Source of the DNA: Apostichopus japonicus
Lineage: Eukaryota; Echinodermata; Holothuroidea; Aspidochirotida; Stichopodidae
Length of the DNA: 64,000 bases
NCBI RefSeq assembly: GCF_037975245.1
Contig: NC_092576.1
Coordinates: 6,368,001 to 6,432,000, forward strand
Direction of reading: 5' to 3'
This document shows positions 32,241 through 44,673 of the stretch, one piece after another. Numbering within the stretch: position 1 is the first letter of the stretch; every line of letters starts with the position of its first letter. The position numbers were made by a program, and so were the translations under genes. Below the pieces are notes generated by a model that worked only from the letters and a program-made list of their open reading frames with translations, had not been told where the DNA came from and did no database searches.

Positions 32241-33929
32241 TAAATTGTCAGTCATGAGCCAATGGTTACATCATTACATACATGTATGGCTAATGTTACT
32301 TTGACAAGCTCTGTTCATGGTTGGCTTTATTAAGGTACCTCCAATGGCCCTGAACCTTAACATCACATCTGTCTTGGGAATTAATAACCACTTTAACTAG
32401 CTCCAGCTCTCTGCTGGAGAGCAGATCAAACAAGCTGTAAAAACCTCAAGTTCTGTCAAAAATACCAAATCACACCAAGCAGGAATAAAGTTAGAAAAGA
32501 GAAAAACTGTCATTTTAAACAGTTTATTTAAAAAATAACATTTGGGATATAATCATTTTCTGGGAAAAGAGTAATTGTCCTGTAAACTTTGACAGCAAAG
32601 TAAAACACTCATGTACTGGTATTTAATTGTGTTGCGGTAACACTGTGACAAACCTACACATCAGGTATTGACACAGAGCTAATAATATGGTAGGACTGTG
32701 TCTATGGATAACCAGAGGTTTACATCATGTGACTGTGAGACTGAACCAAGTTCTTTAATAGACCCTGGCTGAGAATGGAGGAGTCGCAAGCCAACCTGAG
32801 ACTTAATCTGCACATGTTAATAGACAATTTCTTTGCATCACCCATTGCAGACGGTAGCTATGGGTGTGATTATTGGCTGGGGTTGGAGGAGGGAGACCAA
32901 CAATCCCCAAACCGTACTGAGTTTTACTAAAAGTAAGACTTTCATTGATCCAATCTACGGCAATCATCTCTCATAGCTTTCACCGAGAGATGTTTAACGA
33001 GGGATTACTCATGGATATGAATCGATTCTCAACATCTCAACATTCCTTTTGGCAATATTTCCTTCTACTGAGAGAGCTACTGTAAGCCTTAACTAAACAG
33101 AAATACAAAAGAAATAGAAATATAGTAAAATATATATGTATGCAAAAATGGTAGCTCATTTTAGGGTTTTGGACTCCAACTCCACTGCCAATCAACATCT
33201 TGTGAAATTTACTACTTCGGTTCTTTCTCAATTTTTCACATAAAAACTTGTTCTTTTTACTAAAATTTTGTAAATTTTAATGCAGCAGGCAAAAGCCTGC
33301 AGAACTGGTTAAAATATAGGCACCCCAACACAGGTTTGAGATTGAAGAAAGAGATGTTCAGTCCCCACGTGAACATCATTGCCAACCCACTCAACCCCAT
33401 CCCCTGGGGAATCCCCTCCCCTTCCAAAGTCCACTGAAGGCTTTCTGCTCTTTAACAGTTTTAGTTATCCATGAAATATAGCAATATAAACACCTATAGA
33501 TATTGTAATCCTCTTCTTTTTCTTTGTTTTTGCCATATTTATGAATTTATAGTATATAATCTCAAAATTAATTGCAGTGGAAAGTGTAAACCACATCACA
33601 GCAGTATTTATGTCAACCAATCATGTCAAGTCACGTCTTAGGGATAGGGTTACAATATATGCCAGAATTAATCAGGATTGTCAGATTGTTGCAATAAAAA
33701 CATTTATCGTCCTTCTGGGCAAATCAATTTGTCCCCATTTGTTTTAGGTCTGTGTGATGTTCAAAAAAATTTCAATTCTGTTTTTACGATACACGAACTA
33801 AACAGAATACATGTAGAGTACTGGTATCAATACATAACCTGTTTGGAAGCATTGTGTAATTCCTCATGCACAAACATGTATGTTACATTACATATAAATT
33901 TGTGCAGCAGTTTGATCCACTTCCTAGGG
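32241..33929. other. Intergenic DNA, no gene recognised
   Basis: Nothing supported beyond AT-rich sequence. Confidence 0.4.
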
Positions 33930-34060
33930 GAGTGGGCTCAGGTGTGGGGGTTTCCCCCACTTCCCCCCTCCCCCTTTTGGAAAATTTTTGCAAATGAAGT
34001 ATGCTTAGATGGCAAATGGTGCTATCTTTTTTATGGTGCTAACTGATGTGGGAAGTATTC
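33930..34060. mobile_element. Fragment related to the intron-3 hAT-type element
   Basis: A G-rich/C-rich stem is followed by CCCTTTTGGAAAATTTTTGC and AGATGGCAAATGGTGCTA. These parallel the CCCTTTAGAAAATTTTCGCA and AGATGCAAAATGGTGCCA in the element at 17729-18464. No ends or target duplication were defined. Confidence 0.45.
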
Positions 34061-34438
34061 ACCTATATTTTGGTAACTTGGTAAACTGTGTTAAATATAT
34101 CATCAAAAAAGTGTCGAGTGAAAATGTTGAAAATAGTGTTTGTGCTGAGCTGCATTCAGAACTGCCTTGCGCCCAGCTATCCGCTGCCACCCAGCGTGAG
34201 CACACCCCTGATAATATTATTAGCAATCACACAATATTGGCAGAAAGACCTGTGTAATGTGAGCTCTTGTACATGTATACCTGTAACACTAACGTTAATG
34301 TAGAGTTATTTTGCGATATAACTACCTTTCTCAACAGGTATCTGTTGTTTAGACAAAACGGCTAAACTTAGTTAGTAATGACACAGTGTTTGGCTTATCA
34401 GTAAAGAAATATGGTAACCATACAAGCGCTGTACATAC

Positions 34439-36047
34439 TAAGGGTGTGACCTAACAGATATTTCGCTCACCATATAACCGGATCGCCGCCGGTCCGGTTA
34501 AACGGTTAAACACCGTTTTCCGATCGCAGCTTTTTCGACGCACCGTCACTCGACTTTTAATGAAAATACTTGGGACATTATGAGTACAATAATTAAGGAT
34601 TTTTTCCAACAGGTAGCAATTCAGGCAACAAGACGATCAATGTATGTTAATTACTAACTTGGCCCAATAATATTGCGAACATTTCGTGTAATAATTGCTG
34701 AAAAGAATAACACACATGATCAGTATTCGTGGTCTTCAGAAGTTCAGATCACTGAATTTATATAACTCGGCCTTCGGCAACATCATAACTTTTGAAAAAA
34801 ACAACAATATATTTGTCTATCTAGCACAAGATTTTAAGCAAAAACTCACCTAACTTAGCAAACTTACCCACCTTTCCTGCTTACTCATTAAAAACCATGT
34901 TTAGAAACAAATTACGCACGCACGTGTTGTGCGATGGGTTGTAAAAATCAAGTTGAAACTGGTTTGAGCAGTCTCCGGTTTCAGCAACGTTATGTGCCAT
35001 ACAGTACTTTACATTTGATACAAAGTTACTTCAACAACAGCTTCCCAAAATTTGTGTCGCAATAGGTTAAGTTTTAACCGCGCAGCATGTACAGTACCAT
35101 TCATAATTTGCATATTACACCAAAATTTACACTCGGCGTCCAGATAAAATGTAACATCATGTTCAATGTGTTGTGTCGTTCCCATGGTGCGATAAACTTG
35201 GGCAAGTTCGAATGACCTACTTATGTTCTGTGACCAATGTCAGTGGGAATTATGTGTGTAAAACCTCGGGTTTTTCCACGTGTTACAGAAGTTTTACGTA
35301 AGCAGAGCGAATTTTTGGGCGGCTTGTTGATTGTGAGGAAGCACTTATCTAAGCATCAATATTTGTGAAAAATATTGTAAGGTTTTTCAGATATTTTCTT
35401 TGAATGTCCCCTCCATATATATCTCTCTTTCTCCGTCCACTCAAAGCTCGACATTTCCGCTAATTCTGTTAAGGGAAATTTATAGTAATTATCAAAATAT
35501 CACGATAATTTTGAACTATTTATCGTGACGGTAAAAAGCTAATATCGCCCGCAATGCATGCACAGTGTAATACCATGTGTGAAAAAAATGGCTGTTCACG
35601 TGCGGACCTGAGAGAGCAAACTGGCCTTGTGTTGTTAATGTTATTACGGTACTTTCTAGAACGACCATTTACGTCTTTTGGGGTCAACACACTTTCACAC
35701 GGGATTTCACCATGCCACTGATCGATGTACATGTACGGGTTATATATGTCGCAAATATAAACTGAGAAAACAAATTGACGACACTATCATGAGTTCATGA
35801 CTATTGGCCTGCTACTATAATTATGTTGAACACATTATTCATGCTTAAAACATCGTTTTTCTGCTTTTTGTTGATAGTTTGCAGTACATTACTCAGTACT
35901 TTACATATTTTTAAATAATTTTCATGTTTAAAATGTATTTGAATTTTTTATTTTTTTTATTTTCCGTTTTACGGTTTGTGATTTTCTAAACGGATAGTGC
36001 ATTTGCGGCCAGTTAAACGGTTAACCGTTTAAACGGTCACACCCTTA
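34439..36047. mobile_element. Non-autonomous hAT-type element, 1.6 kb
   Basis: It begins TAAGGGTGTGACC and ends GGTCACACCCTTA, a perfect 13-bp inverted repeat. It is flanked by the identical 8-bp direct repeat GTACATAC (34431-34438 and 36048-36055). Both ends carry subterminal AAACGGTTAA motifs, a probable transposase-binding cluster: GGTTAAACGGTTAAACACCG near 34495 and CAGTTAAACGGTTAACCG near 36010. The 8-bp duplication and the termini fit the hAT superfamily. No transposase-like frame is present. Confidence 0.88.
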
Positions 36048-36055
36048 GTACATAC

Positions 36056-36963
36056 CATGTGAGTTACTGAACTGAAAACCAACCACACCTTTACTATATC
36101 TGCAATATGCTAATGTATCCATGGAATCAGTAATTAGAAGATAATTTCATCGCTGGTTTTATCCAAGCTTTGAATCTTTCAATCCTCTGTTATAATCGCA
36201 AGACTCATTTTCTGTTCCCGATTGATCATGGTGATGTATTCATGACATAATAAATGACAATCACCCCAAAGTTTTCAAACATCTTGTGAAACGCTACTAA
36301 ATCAGAAAATTTCCATATTGACCTATTTGCCTGGGTTACAAGCAATCTGCCTTTCACTATGTCGTATAGTAATTGACAGTGTCTTCACAATGACATTTAT
36401 AACAATACCTTACTTCTTCTCCACAGAGCAGTTTTTTTAACATTTTGTGACATTCTCAACCCTAACCCCCTTACCCCCACTCCTTCTTACTCTACCCTTT
36501 CCAACATTATTAAGGTATATGGGCTTTTGATGTCTCAGTATTATGGATTTGCATTGTGAACCAAGGAGGATATTGCACTAAAGCAAATTTAGAAGATTTA
36601 AGCAGGGCGCTATCAATATACAACTCATGCAATGTTTCTTTTGATAGACGGAAGCATTAGGAAATGCTGTTGGAACTGGACTTTCCTATTCTCTTCCTCT
36701 CTCTTTCTCTCACTCTCTCTGATGTAACCTTTCTTTTTTATGTTGGTCAGCTTTACCAACCTGCTGGCTGCTGTCTCCAAAACTCATGCTAGCCTATTAA
36801 TAATTGTCCTTCTTGAGTCAAGCCGATTTTTAATTCAGGGTGGGGATGCAAACTTCATTTTTAACACTGGCCCAGGTGTAGGTCCTACTGTGATTGAAGC
36901 TGCCATTTCATGGCAAGTTGTTGTCGCTTTCTCTCACCTTTTTGGCTTCTACCAGTAGCATGG
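36056..36963. other. Intergenic DNA, no gene recognised
   Basis: Contains a CT-rich stretch (36690-36725); nothing else supported. Confidence 0.4.
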
Positions 36964-37168
36964 ACACTGCGAAGTTCGGACACCTAAGCGTTAATCACCG
37001 CAAAACTATAACTTCCTTTTATTGACAAATATGTAAGCACTTGCTTGCACACGGGTCATTTTGGAGAGAAAATAACTGTAGCTTCGTATTTTTTGGTGAA
37101 ATGGGCGCTTCCTGTAGGTTGTCATGAGGAAATTGTGTGTTTCTTAGGGTGTCCGAACTTCGCAGTGT
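36964..37168. mobile_element. Short MITE with ~24-bp terminal inverted repeats
   Basis: The left end ACACTGCGAAGTTCGGACAC (then CTAAG) is matched at the right end by its inverted complement (CTTAGGGTGTCCGAACTTCG then CAGTGT). The right end is followed by a second partial copy of the tip, TCCGAACTTCGCA (37169-37181). No coding capacity. Superfamily and target duplication are unresolved. Confidence 0.75.
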
Positions 37169-37181
37169 TCCGAACTTCGCA

Positions 37182-38460
37182 ATACTGACTATAGTACAAG
37201 TAGTTTTTTGCAAAACCCACACAGGTTCTACTACTGTTCTGTAACTTAAGTTTCGATTAGGGCTTACTACTACTAGCCTACCTTAGTGTTTACCTACTGT
37301 AACAACTAACATAAGGCTACCCTAGGTCTAACTTAAAGTTAAAATAAGGCTAAAATTGGCCATATCATACTTATAAGTCATAGCCTAGTCATACTTCATA
37401 GCTTGTCCTAGGGCCTAGCTTTAGAGTAACACTAGGACTAGAGTTAGACCTAGACCAGTAGCATTACTGGCACTTTTGTGGCAGTAGGCTATCCTAGCCT
37501 AGCTTTAGCAGTGCATTTTACCAAGCACTCAGTTGACGTTACCCCTATACGGGGTGCACGGGATAAGCCGTATGGCTATGTGAGAACTAGTAGTCTTGGC
37601 CTAGGCTAAGTACAGTAGGTTAACATAAGGACAACACTGCAGTGTACATTTGGCCTAGGTTATGTCACAAGGCTTTAGGATAGCTCACAGTCACACTTAG
37701 AAATAACGACTGCCCTGGAAGATACTCACATGTTTTAGAAAGTCTGTACACTGCCTAACAAATCATTACTCGGGGAGGATCTTGCCATTTTTAATTGACA
37801 TGACCTGCTGTATCGTTACTCGTTAGCGTAACCTACTTGGTAAATAGCATGATGTACTACTACTAGTGTGTTGACAATGCATGACACAATACCAACAGCG
37901 GTGGATCAGTCTGTTATTACTACTATGCAATGTGGTCTACCCACCTGATCTTATGACGTCAAAATAGACAATCATGTATATTGCAATCTCCGCCCATCAA
38001 GTTTGGTAACTCATACAAGAATGGTCGATGAATTTTTATCGCAGGCCTAGAAGATTTTGTCAATAGTTTAACATTCTTTCATTTTTAGCATTATTGAAAT
38101 GATATTTAGTGAAAGTGGACATATTATGGACATTTTTGAAACTGAATGTGAGGTATCTCGGGGCATTTTGGGGGGTCATTTCATGTGTGAGACGGAGGAC
38201 CTCCCGCAATTCTCAAAACGTTTCTTCCTATTTCTGCAACTGAAATAAGTATACATAATATAGAAAATGTTGTGAAACTGGCGCGTTAGAGACAAACTTG
38301 TTTTGGAAATAGTATTTTTACGTCATGTTTAATTAATCCATCTGATCCAGCCTCACACATTCTTCCATTGCTTCGCACGTCTTAAAAGAGATAAAGAAAT
38401 AGTTCGTAACGTAGACACCTAATAATCGCTCTTTCGCATGTTTGTAGTTGATGTATATAT
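37182..38460. other. Intergenic DNA rich in CCTAG/CTAGG
   Basis: Between 37260 and 37680 the motifs GCCTAG, CTAGGC and CTAGG recur many times without forming a regular array. No exon recognised. Confidence 0.4.
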
Positions 38461-38876
38461 TCAGGGGGGTAGGATCGAGCCGGGAGGTACTGGGGGAACG
38501 TGCCCCCCCCCCACATTCTTCCAAAATAGCAAATGTGCCCTACTGGCAAATAAAATGTGCCCCTTTAATGAAGAACTGTCTTTTGTATATCTTAAGCCTT
38601 TGTTAAATTTAATATTTTATTTTAATTATTTATTTTTAGTCTGTACATGCTATTTTTAAAATGGCATCCCATATCTTTTTGTAGCACGGTTAACAATAAA
38701 CAATCTCAATAAATAGTATTGATAGCATACTAACACATTATATTTAATTGATATGGCCGGTGTGTATCAGTTTATAGCATAACGAGTGGTGGTTGTGGAA
38801 TGAGAAAGTGTCCCTCTGATGCTGTGCCCCCACCCCCCCACTTTTTGGAAGCTTCCTACCACCCCCACCCCCCCCC
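38461..38876. mobile_element. Possible MITE with GTATATAT direct repeats
   Basis: A G-rich left end (TCAGGGGGGTAGGA) and a C-rich right end (TCCTACCACCCCCACCCCCC) are roughly inverted. Identical GTATATAT 8-mers flank them (38453-38460 and 38877-38884). The duplicates are low complexity, so support is modest. Confidence 0.4.
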
Positions 38877-38884
38877 GTATATAT

Positions 38885-40940
38885 TGCTGTATATTGTAAA
38901 ACAACAGAACCAAGGATGATGTTCGACGAAGTTAGGATATGCGGGTACTTTGTGGGTTCCATATTTTAAACTCGGGGTTAGAACCCTTGGTTCTTTATAT
39001 GAAGCATTGTCTTACACACTTTACAGAGAATCGAAAGACAAATAATAATTCAGTCAGGTATATCTAATAACGGTTAGCAACGTTCACTTCACAAAGAATT
39101 CTCAGTTCCGCAGAACCTAACATATTACGTTAAACTATTACGTAATGTTTAATACCAGTTAATCACCATTCAATAGCAGCTTGCATGATTCGGGATTTTG
39201 CTTTCAGGCAGTTAAGTTTAAGCTAAAAGATTGAGCACATAATTATAAGGGGATCGGTTTCCTTCAATCTTGCATCTGTACACAATAACCCCCATCTCTG
39301 CCTACCACTCCCATTGAGACGTCCCCAACTTTACCCCTTTCCAGCTTGCACTATACTCTCTCCTGAACCATAAACCTCCCTTCTCGATACAGGTATACTT
39401 CATGTGAACAATGCATGTCGCTCGCATCTGTTCTACGTGGCTTTTTTCTTACATAGCGCCCTCTTTTTACAAAACTTTTCGTTCTTGTTGAAGATTTTGT
39501 TTTCGGCTGTTTATTCAAGTGTCCTTCCGCCGTTAAGTTTTTTTTTCAACGTTTTGTTATAAAAGGTACCATGAGTGGAGTGTCCACATGCATCCCGACG
39601 CCTCATTTAGATTGGAAGACATAGGTCACTGGTTCGATGACCCTGGTCCATATTAATAAAACAGAAAACTTAAACTTAGTATAGCGTTATGTACGTCATA
39701 CACGGCTTGTTTTTTATTATTGACAGTAAACGGCTTGCAGCAATGACATAGTGCTGTCATGATATGAAGACTTTATCTATAACTTACCCATCCCCCGCCG
39801 CTACCAACACCCCCCCACCCCACCCCCCTTTCAACAAGTAAAACATGACTTACGCCCTAACGTTAATTGTGTAGGACTAATCCAGATTTAACTCCAACAA
39901 ACTTAAAATTGCGGCGAATATTGAAGAAGCCTTTGGCACAGTTTGATCAACAGTCTTTTGACTAAATCTTCCATAAAAATAATGCTTAATTAAAGTAAAA
40001 AGATGATTGATTTAAACAAAGACAACCCTCTTTTTGCATCAGTCAGGTTTTCTTTTACCAGGTCAAAGGTTAATTTGCGAGTATTCAACATAAAAAATAG
40101 CCTGTTTTATAAATAATTACAATTAATGATGTTCTCATAAATTTGTCAAAAACAAATGATGTTGAAGTTCCACCTTAAATGCATGGTTGGTTAGTAAAGC
40201 CCAAATGAATATTCATCGACAGAGGAATTATAATTTGTACGAGATAACATTTGCAATTTTGTCACTGTGGGATTAATGCGAATTATTTAGAGTAGACTTA
40301 TGTCTAAAGTCATCTTTAACACAGAAACGACATTTGATAATTATAAAAGCAGCAGTATTTTAGAAATGTGGATGGGCAGGGGCTTGTGGAGGTGTGGGTG
40401 GCTTTGGTAGTAAAGCAGGTCTATGCAATGCCCTGATTCGAAGTAATACTTTGTCTTCGAATTGGACGGAATAGTAAAATATTGACTGAATGACTTATTA
40501 CTCAACGAGATTATATAATAAATAATAAAGTTGCCGACAAAAGTTGATCCATAATACGATATAATATTTATGATTTGTAATTTTTCACTTGATATTGATC
40601 TGCAGAAAAACATTATCCGTATATAAAACTTGAAATTACCTTTTAACGTTAACCTTTAATTCAGAGAAATATATATATAAAAGAGAGATGTGGAATCTTA
40701 GAAAAAAGAAGGGGCTGATATAGTTGTCATAAACAGAAATCATTGTCTTTAATTTTAATAAATGGGATTGAGAGCAAACGGTAAATTCCTCCATAATACT
40801 AATATGTTGTATTGTAGGCTAACCTTATTAATAATTATTGCGAAACGTCTAGCCCGGAATTACTCACTATTTCCCGCCGAAGTTTACTAATAGCGGTTGT
40901 TTGGGATACGTACGTAGTCGGTGTCATTTTAAGTTATATT
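38885..40940. other. Intergenic DNA, no gene recognised
   Basis: AT-rich, with a C-rich run at 39790-39830. Nothing else supported. Confidence 0.4.
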
Positions 40941-41285
40941 GTACAGAAGCTCTAAGAAGCCATATAGTTTATATAGGGGGCATGTGCAAATATTCAATTT
41001 CCTTTCGAGTGTCATATATAAACATGATCTTTCGAAACAGTTTGAAGAGGTACAAGGTATGTTTGGAATGTGAACTTTTTGGTTGAAGTTGAGGTGGAGG
41101 AGGGGAGGGGTCTATTTAGCTCTATGACGCTCTAACAAGCCATAGTTTGCAAATATTCAATTTCCTTTCGATTTGTCATGTAAATATATAATCGTTCGTA
41201 AACAGTATTAAGAGGTACAAAGTATGTTTAGAATGTGAACTTTTGGTTGAAATTGAGGTGGGGGTCGGGGAGGGCAAGTGGGGCG
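40940..41285. repeat. ~170-bp tandem duplication, 2 copies
   Basis: Both copies contain GCAAATATTCAATTTCCTTTCG (split here as GCAAATATTCAATTTC, near 40985 and 41148), then AGAGGTACAA(G/A)GTATGTTT and GAATGTGAACTTTT(T)GGTTGA, ending in a G-rich stretch. They are ~85% alike by eye. Confidence 0.85.
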
Positions 41286-41902
41286 TTGTGCAATTTTGCA
41301 AAGGAATACTGGGCAAGTGAACATTTCTAAGGCTTCAGCTGGACAAATATCCACCTCACCCTCGAAGCTCGGCGTTACATATATTTTCATGTTCAAGCGG
41401 ACGACTTCAATTTGCTTTGGAGGGACCGGGAGGGTCTCCCATGCAGGGTGAATCTAGGGGGGGGGGTCGACTTTGAAATCAGTTATAGAAGGTTTCACTT
41501 AGGTTGATTTGTTTACTTTCAGGGTTTGTTTGCAAACAAGTATACTTTAATCTGAAACAAACAATGATCATGATTATGAGATTATGGCCATTTATTACCA
41601 AAAATATCTAGGCTTGTGTTTCTGATTTTCGTGTTCCTTATATCGAAACTGAGCTGTCAAGTAAATAAAAAAGAAGAAGAATATTGAAATTATGACGTCA
41701 CTTTGTATGTTACAGTGTAACGTTTCAAGTAACTTATTATCGAAGTTGATTTGTATCATAATACGGACTTTGAACATTTGAGGACCAGCCCTAACTTAGC
41801 GTTACGTCAATACACGAAGTTCCTAATGTATATATATATGTAATCATGGCCAGTTATTAAAGGTTGTCGACATTGGACCCAAAGTTTATACCACGCGTAT
41901 AG

Positions 41903-41975
41903 TTGGTAGACGTTTATAGTTGGCCATGCGGGGTCATAACATCAAAACGAAACGAGCCATACAATCCCTTACGCG
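41903..41975 (+). repeat. Left arm of an inverted repeat pair
   Basis: GTAGACGTTTATAGTTGGCC, GGGTCATAAC and AAACGAAACG are matched in inverse orientation at 43112-43190. The ~1.3 kb in between contains foldback copy 2. Confidence 0.75.
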
Positions 41976-41979
41976 TTTG

Positions 41980-42360
41980 AGCAATATTATACAAATAATG
42001 AATGGTATGAGTGCAATAGTGCAAATATTTCATGAGTTGAAGATGGAATGTTCCATTCAACGAGGCGCAGCCGAGTTAAATGGAACAAATTACATCTTTC
42101 AAATATTTGCACTATTACACGAATGGAAACCATTCATTATTTGTTTTATACAACATATTACATTAAGATGGGTAAATGCATTCATGCAACAGATTGTTTT
42201 GAACAGACAGGTTTCTCTGCTCTCTTACCATTGCAAAAAGTGCTACCAAAAAAGTATAACCCATGGTTCTATTTCATAGAGTGGAATAGAGCGGATTTTG
42301 CATGCAATCAACGACCAATTGACCAATCAAATGACCAGAATACAATTAGGTGTTGTATAT
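41980..42360 (+). mobile_element. Foldback element, copy 2
   Basis: Same element as 31469-31845 but in opposite orientation. The palindrome lies at 41997-42138 and the shared flank 42139-42360 includes GTATAACCCATGGTTCTATT and CAATTAGGTGTTGTAT. Confidence 0.8.
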
Positions 42361-42737
42361 TTCCACATATTACGCACTGACATGACGAATAGGTCCTAAC
42401 GGTAGACATGACAACTATACAGTCGTCAGGCCCATATATCGTTACAGGACCTATTCCTAACGACTACGTTAGTCTATATTTCTCTATAAACACAAAACAA
42501 AACCTGGAAGCTATATCACAACTAGAACCGCTGATGTGCTTCCTTCAATTTAAACGTATTAATGACTTGTATGGAGGTTGAAACGCATCAATATATATGA
42601 CCAAATACACAGCAAGCGTGAAACTGGTCTAAAGTTAAACTTTGTATAGCTTATGACTAGGCTACGTGCTTTTCCAAAAAAAAGGCAGCCACTTGCATAA
42701 AGGCATCTGTGGAACTTTCATGGACCGATGTAAGCGG

Positions 42738-42792
42738 TGGGGGGGGGGGGAGGGGTTTCCAATATGTATGTATGTATGTATGTATGTATATG
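42738..42792. repeat. G run followed by (TATG)n microsatellite
   Basis: G run at 42738-42750, then about seven TATG repeats at 42764-42790. Confidence 0.9.
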
Positions 42793-43111
42793 TGATCTTC
42801 CCGCAAGCAGGAACTCGCGAAAGAAGCCATGGAGGCTTATAGACTCGCAAGCTGACCGAAGCCAATCTCTCGGCACACATATTCAAAACAGTGTGTGTTC
42901 TGAAATAATGTTTTTTAATTTTTAAAGGCAAAGATTCGTTTAATTTACTACGAACGACTAATAGACTAGGCTAACATTAGTAATACGTGTGAAACAAAAG
43001 CTTCGATTCTCGTAATGAAATATCAGTTGTTCACTTGTTAGAAAGAGATTGTTTTTGTTCTTTTTGCAGGTTTTGATTGGCTGTTATCGTTTCTTGTAAA
43101 AAGAGATTGCT

Positions 43112-43190
43112 AAAACGCGCAAAGGGATTTATTCACCCGTTTCGTTTCGACGTTATGACCCGCACGGCCAACCGTATAGACGTCTTCAAA
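43112..43190 (-). repeat. Right arm of the inverted repeat pair
   Basis: The complement reads AGACGTCTATACGGTTGGCC, GGGTCATAAC and GAAACGAAACG, about 80% like 41903-41975. Confidence 0.75.
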
Positions 43191-44464
43191 ATGATTTTTC
43201 CTAGACACATTGATCCTACATATTATACCCAGACTTGAGGAGAGTGCAGTTAGCGGACATTTTAATAACTCACGGTGTGGCCAAATGCTTTCGAGGGTGG
43301 CAATAAAATGTGTATTGAAATATGAGACTCGAGTGACCAATATTAGACTTTCTAGCATATGTGGGAGCAAACCCGGTGACTTCTAAAACCATAGGTAGAA
43401 TATGAAATCGTTCTCTCGTTCTTCTTTTGATATATATTCGCTTGATTTTAGACGATGGATATGGGTTATATAATGGTGCATGTCACGGTGGAAGACGGGA
43501 GTAAGGGTAGGTGGTTGAAGCTAGGGTAGGGGGACGGAACCGTTGTTGATAAATAGTTAAATGGGGCTATCCACAACCGGAATTCATGAGTAGGTTTCGC
43601 GAAGAGATTCAAATACACTCAAATGTATTGATCCCTCGATCATAATTTACACTCCCACTACTAGAGACGGGGGTACCAGTGTGTTCAATGCGGGAAGGGG
43701 GAGTGTGGGGGAAAGGGTAGCAAGGACGGAAGTGGCACATGTGAATTTGATTTGAAGTGAGCAAAAGACCCGCATGCGCATGATCGACGGAACTACTTCG
43801 AGTTGCTTTTGAAACCAGTGGAGAAGTCGGAAGGCGAGTGGAGGGAGGAATTTTGGGATAAGTGGTATAGGATAGTAAGTCAACCTTGCTAGGTTGAAGA
43901 AGAGAGAGAAATTAAGGTCAGTACAGGCTCCAGACGTGAATTGCTACTGAATATTACAGAATCATTTAGGGTTAATAACTACCGTACATATTGGTGAGTA
44001 TATCTTACATAAAGGCTACCATACAATATGATTATTCAGTAGGTAGGCGTGTCTACATGTTACCGAGCCGGAACGTTCAGTGTACGGATGTGTATGTGAT
44101 GGTTTTTGTATACAACGGACGTACGTCATTCGTGCCTACATACATTCACACAACATGTACTGTATGAGTAAAAATAAGTTGCAGACCGAACTCAAGTTGT
44201 GAGGTCATTAAAACCTACCTGGATTCTCGGGAAGTCAAAACTTTTTCGTGGTGACTCAACTGTTTTTATCGGATTGTGGTAAATGCTTCAACTTTGGATA
44301 GTTAGTCAACCGTTTCATTACCGTAAAGCAAATCTTATCAAAGAAACGTTTCGTGAAAAAGTTGTGGAGGTGTTACGTACTCCAATTTAAGTTCAGTATT
44401 TTTATAGCGTAGGCCATTGCTATAGAAATCGGCCTAGAAGGATGCATGTACTATCGGAGTTCTG
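43191..44464. promoter_or_regulatory. Upstream region of the ephrin-like gene
   Basis: No exon recognised. It is moderately CpG-containing, with TACGTCA (CRE-like) at ~44123-44129. An in-frame TAG at 44435-44437 closes the frame before the first ATG of the exon. No TATA box or transcription start can be fixed. Confidence 0.3.
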
Positions 44465-44673
44465 ATGGACGTCTTCAAAAAACCTTCATTAAAATTTTTC
44501 TCATTTCTTCATTTTTTGTGGACAATGTTACCAAAGAAAGGAACTTTTACGATGGATTGGTACTTGCCCTCGCCGAAATGGATGTTTGTAATAAACGCAT
44601 TATTACTTTTACTTCATGTGTCTGTTGCAAAAACTTTGGAACCAATCTTGTGGGATAAACATATTTTTCAGAG
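44465..44673 (+). CDS. First coding exon of a probable ephrin (partial gene)
   Basis: The frame opens after a TAG at 44435 and runs to CAGAG|GTAAGT, a near-consensus donor at 44674. ATGs at 44465, 44552 and 44582 are possible starts. The last gives a classic signal peptide, MFVINALLLLLHVSVA, with predicted cleavage before KTLEP. The mature start KTLEPILWDKHIFQR resembles the ephrin N-terminus (AKNLEP, then a conserved W followed by N/D). Ephrins are membrane-bound ligands of Eph receptor kinases, and their first exon typically encodes just the signal peptide and these few residues, followed by a long intron. The rest of the ectodomain was not found in the remaining 19 kb, so the gene would continue beyond the window. 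The secreted-protein first exon is fairly convincing; the ephrin assignment rests on ~15 residues. Confidence 0.55.

Noticed and set aside
33678-34046. 122-residue plus-strand frame
   Set aside because: It runs into a hAT-related fragment and has no domain resemblance.
44446-44658. Alternative 70-residue frame overlapping the ephrin-like exon
   Set aside because: It ends at a stop before the donor and lacks a signal peptide; the frame from 44465 has both signal peptide and in-phase donor.
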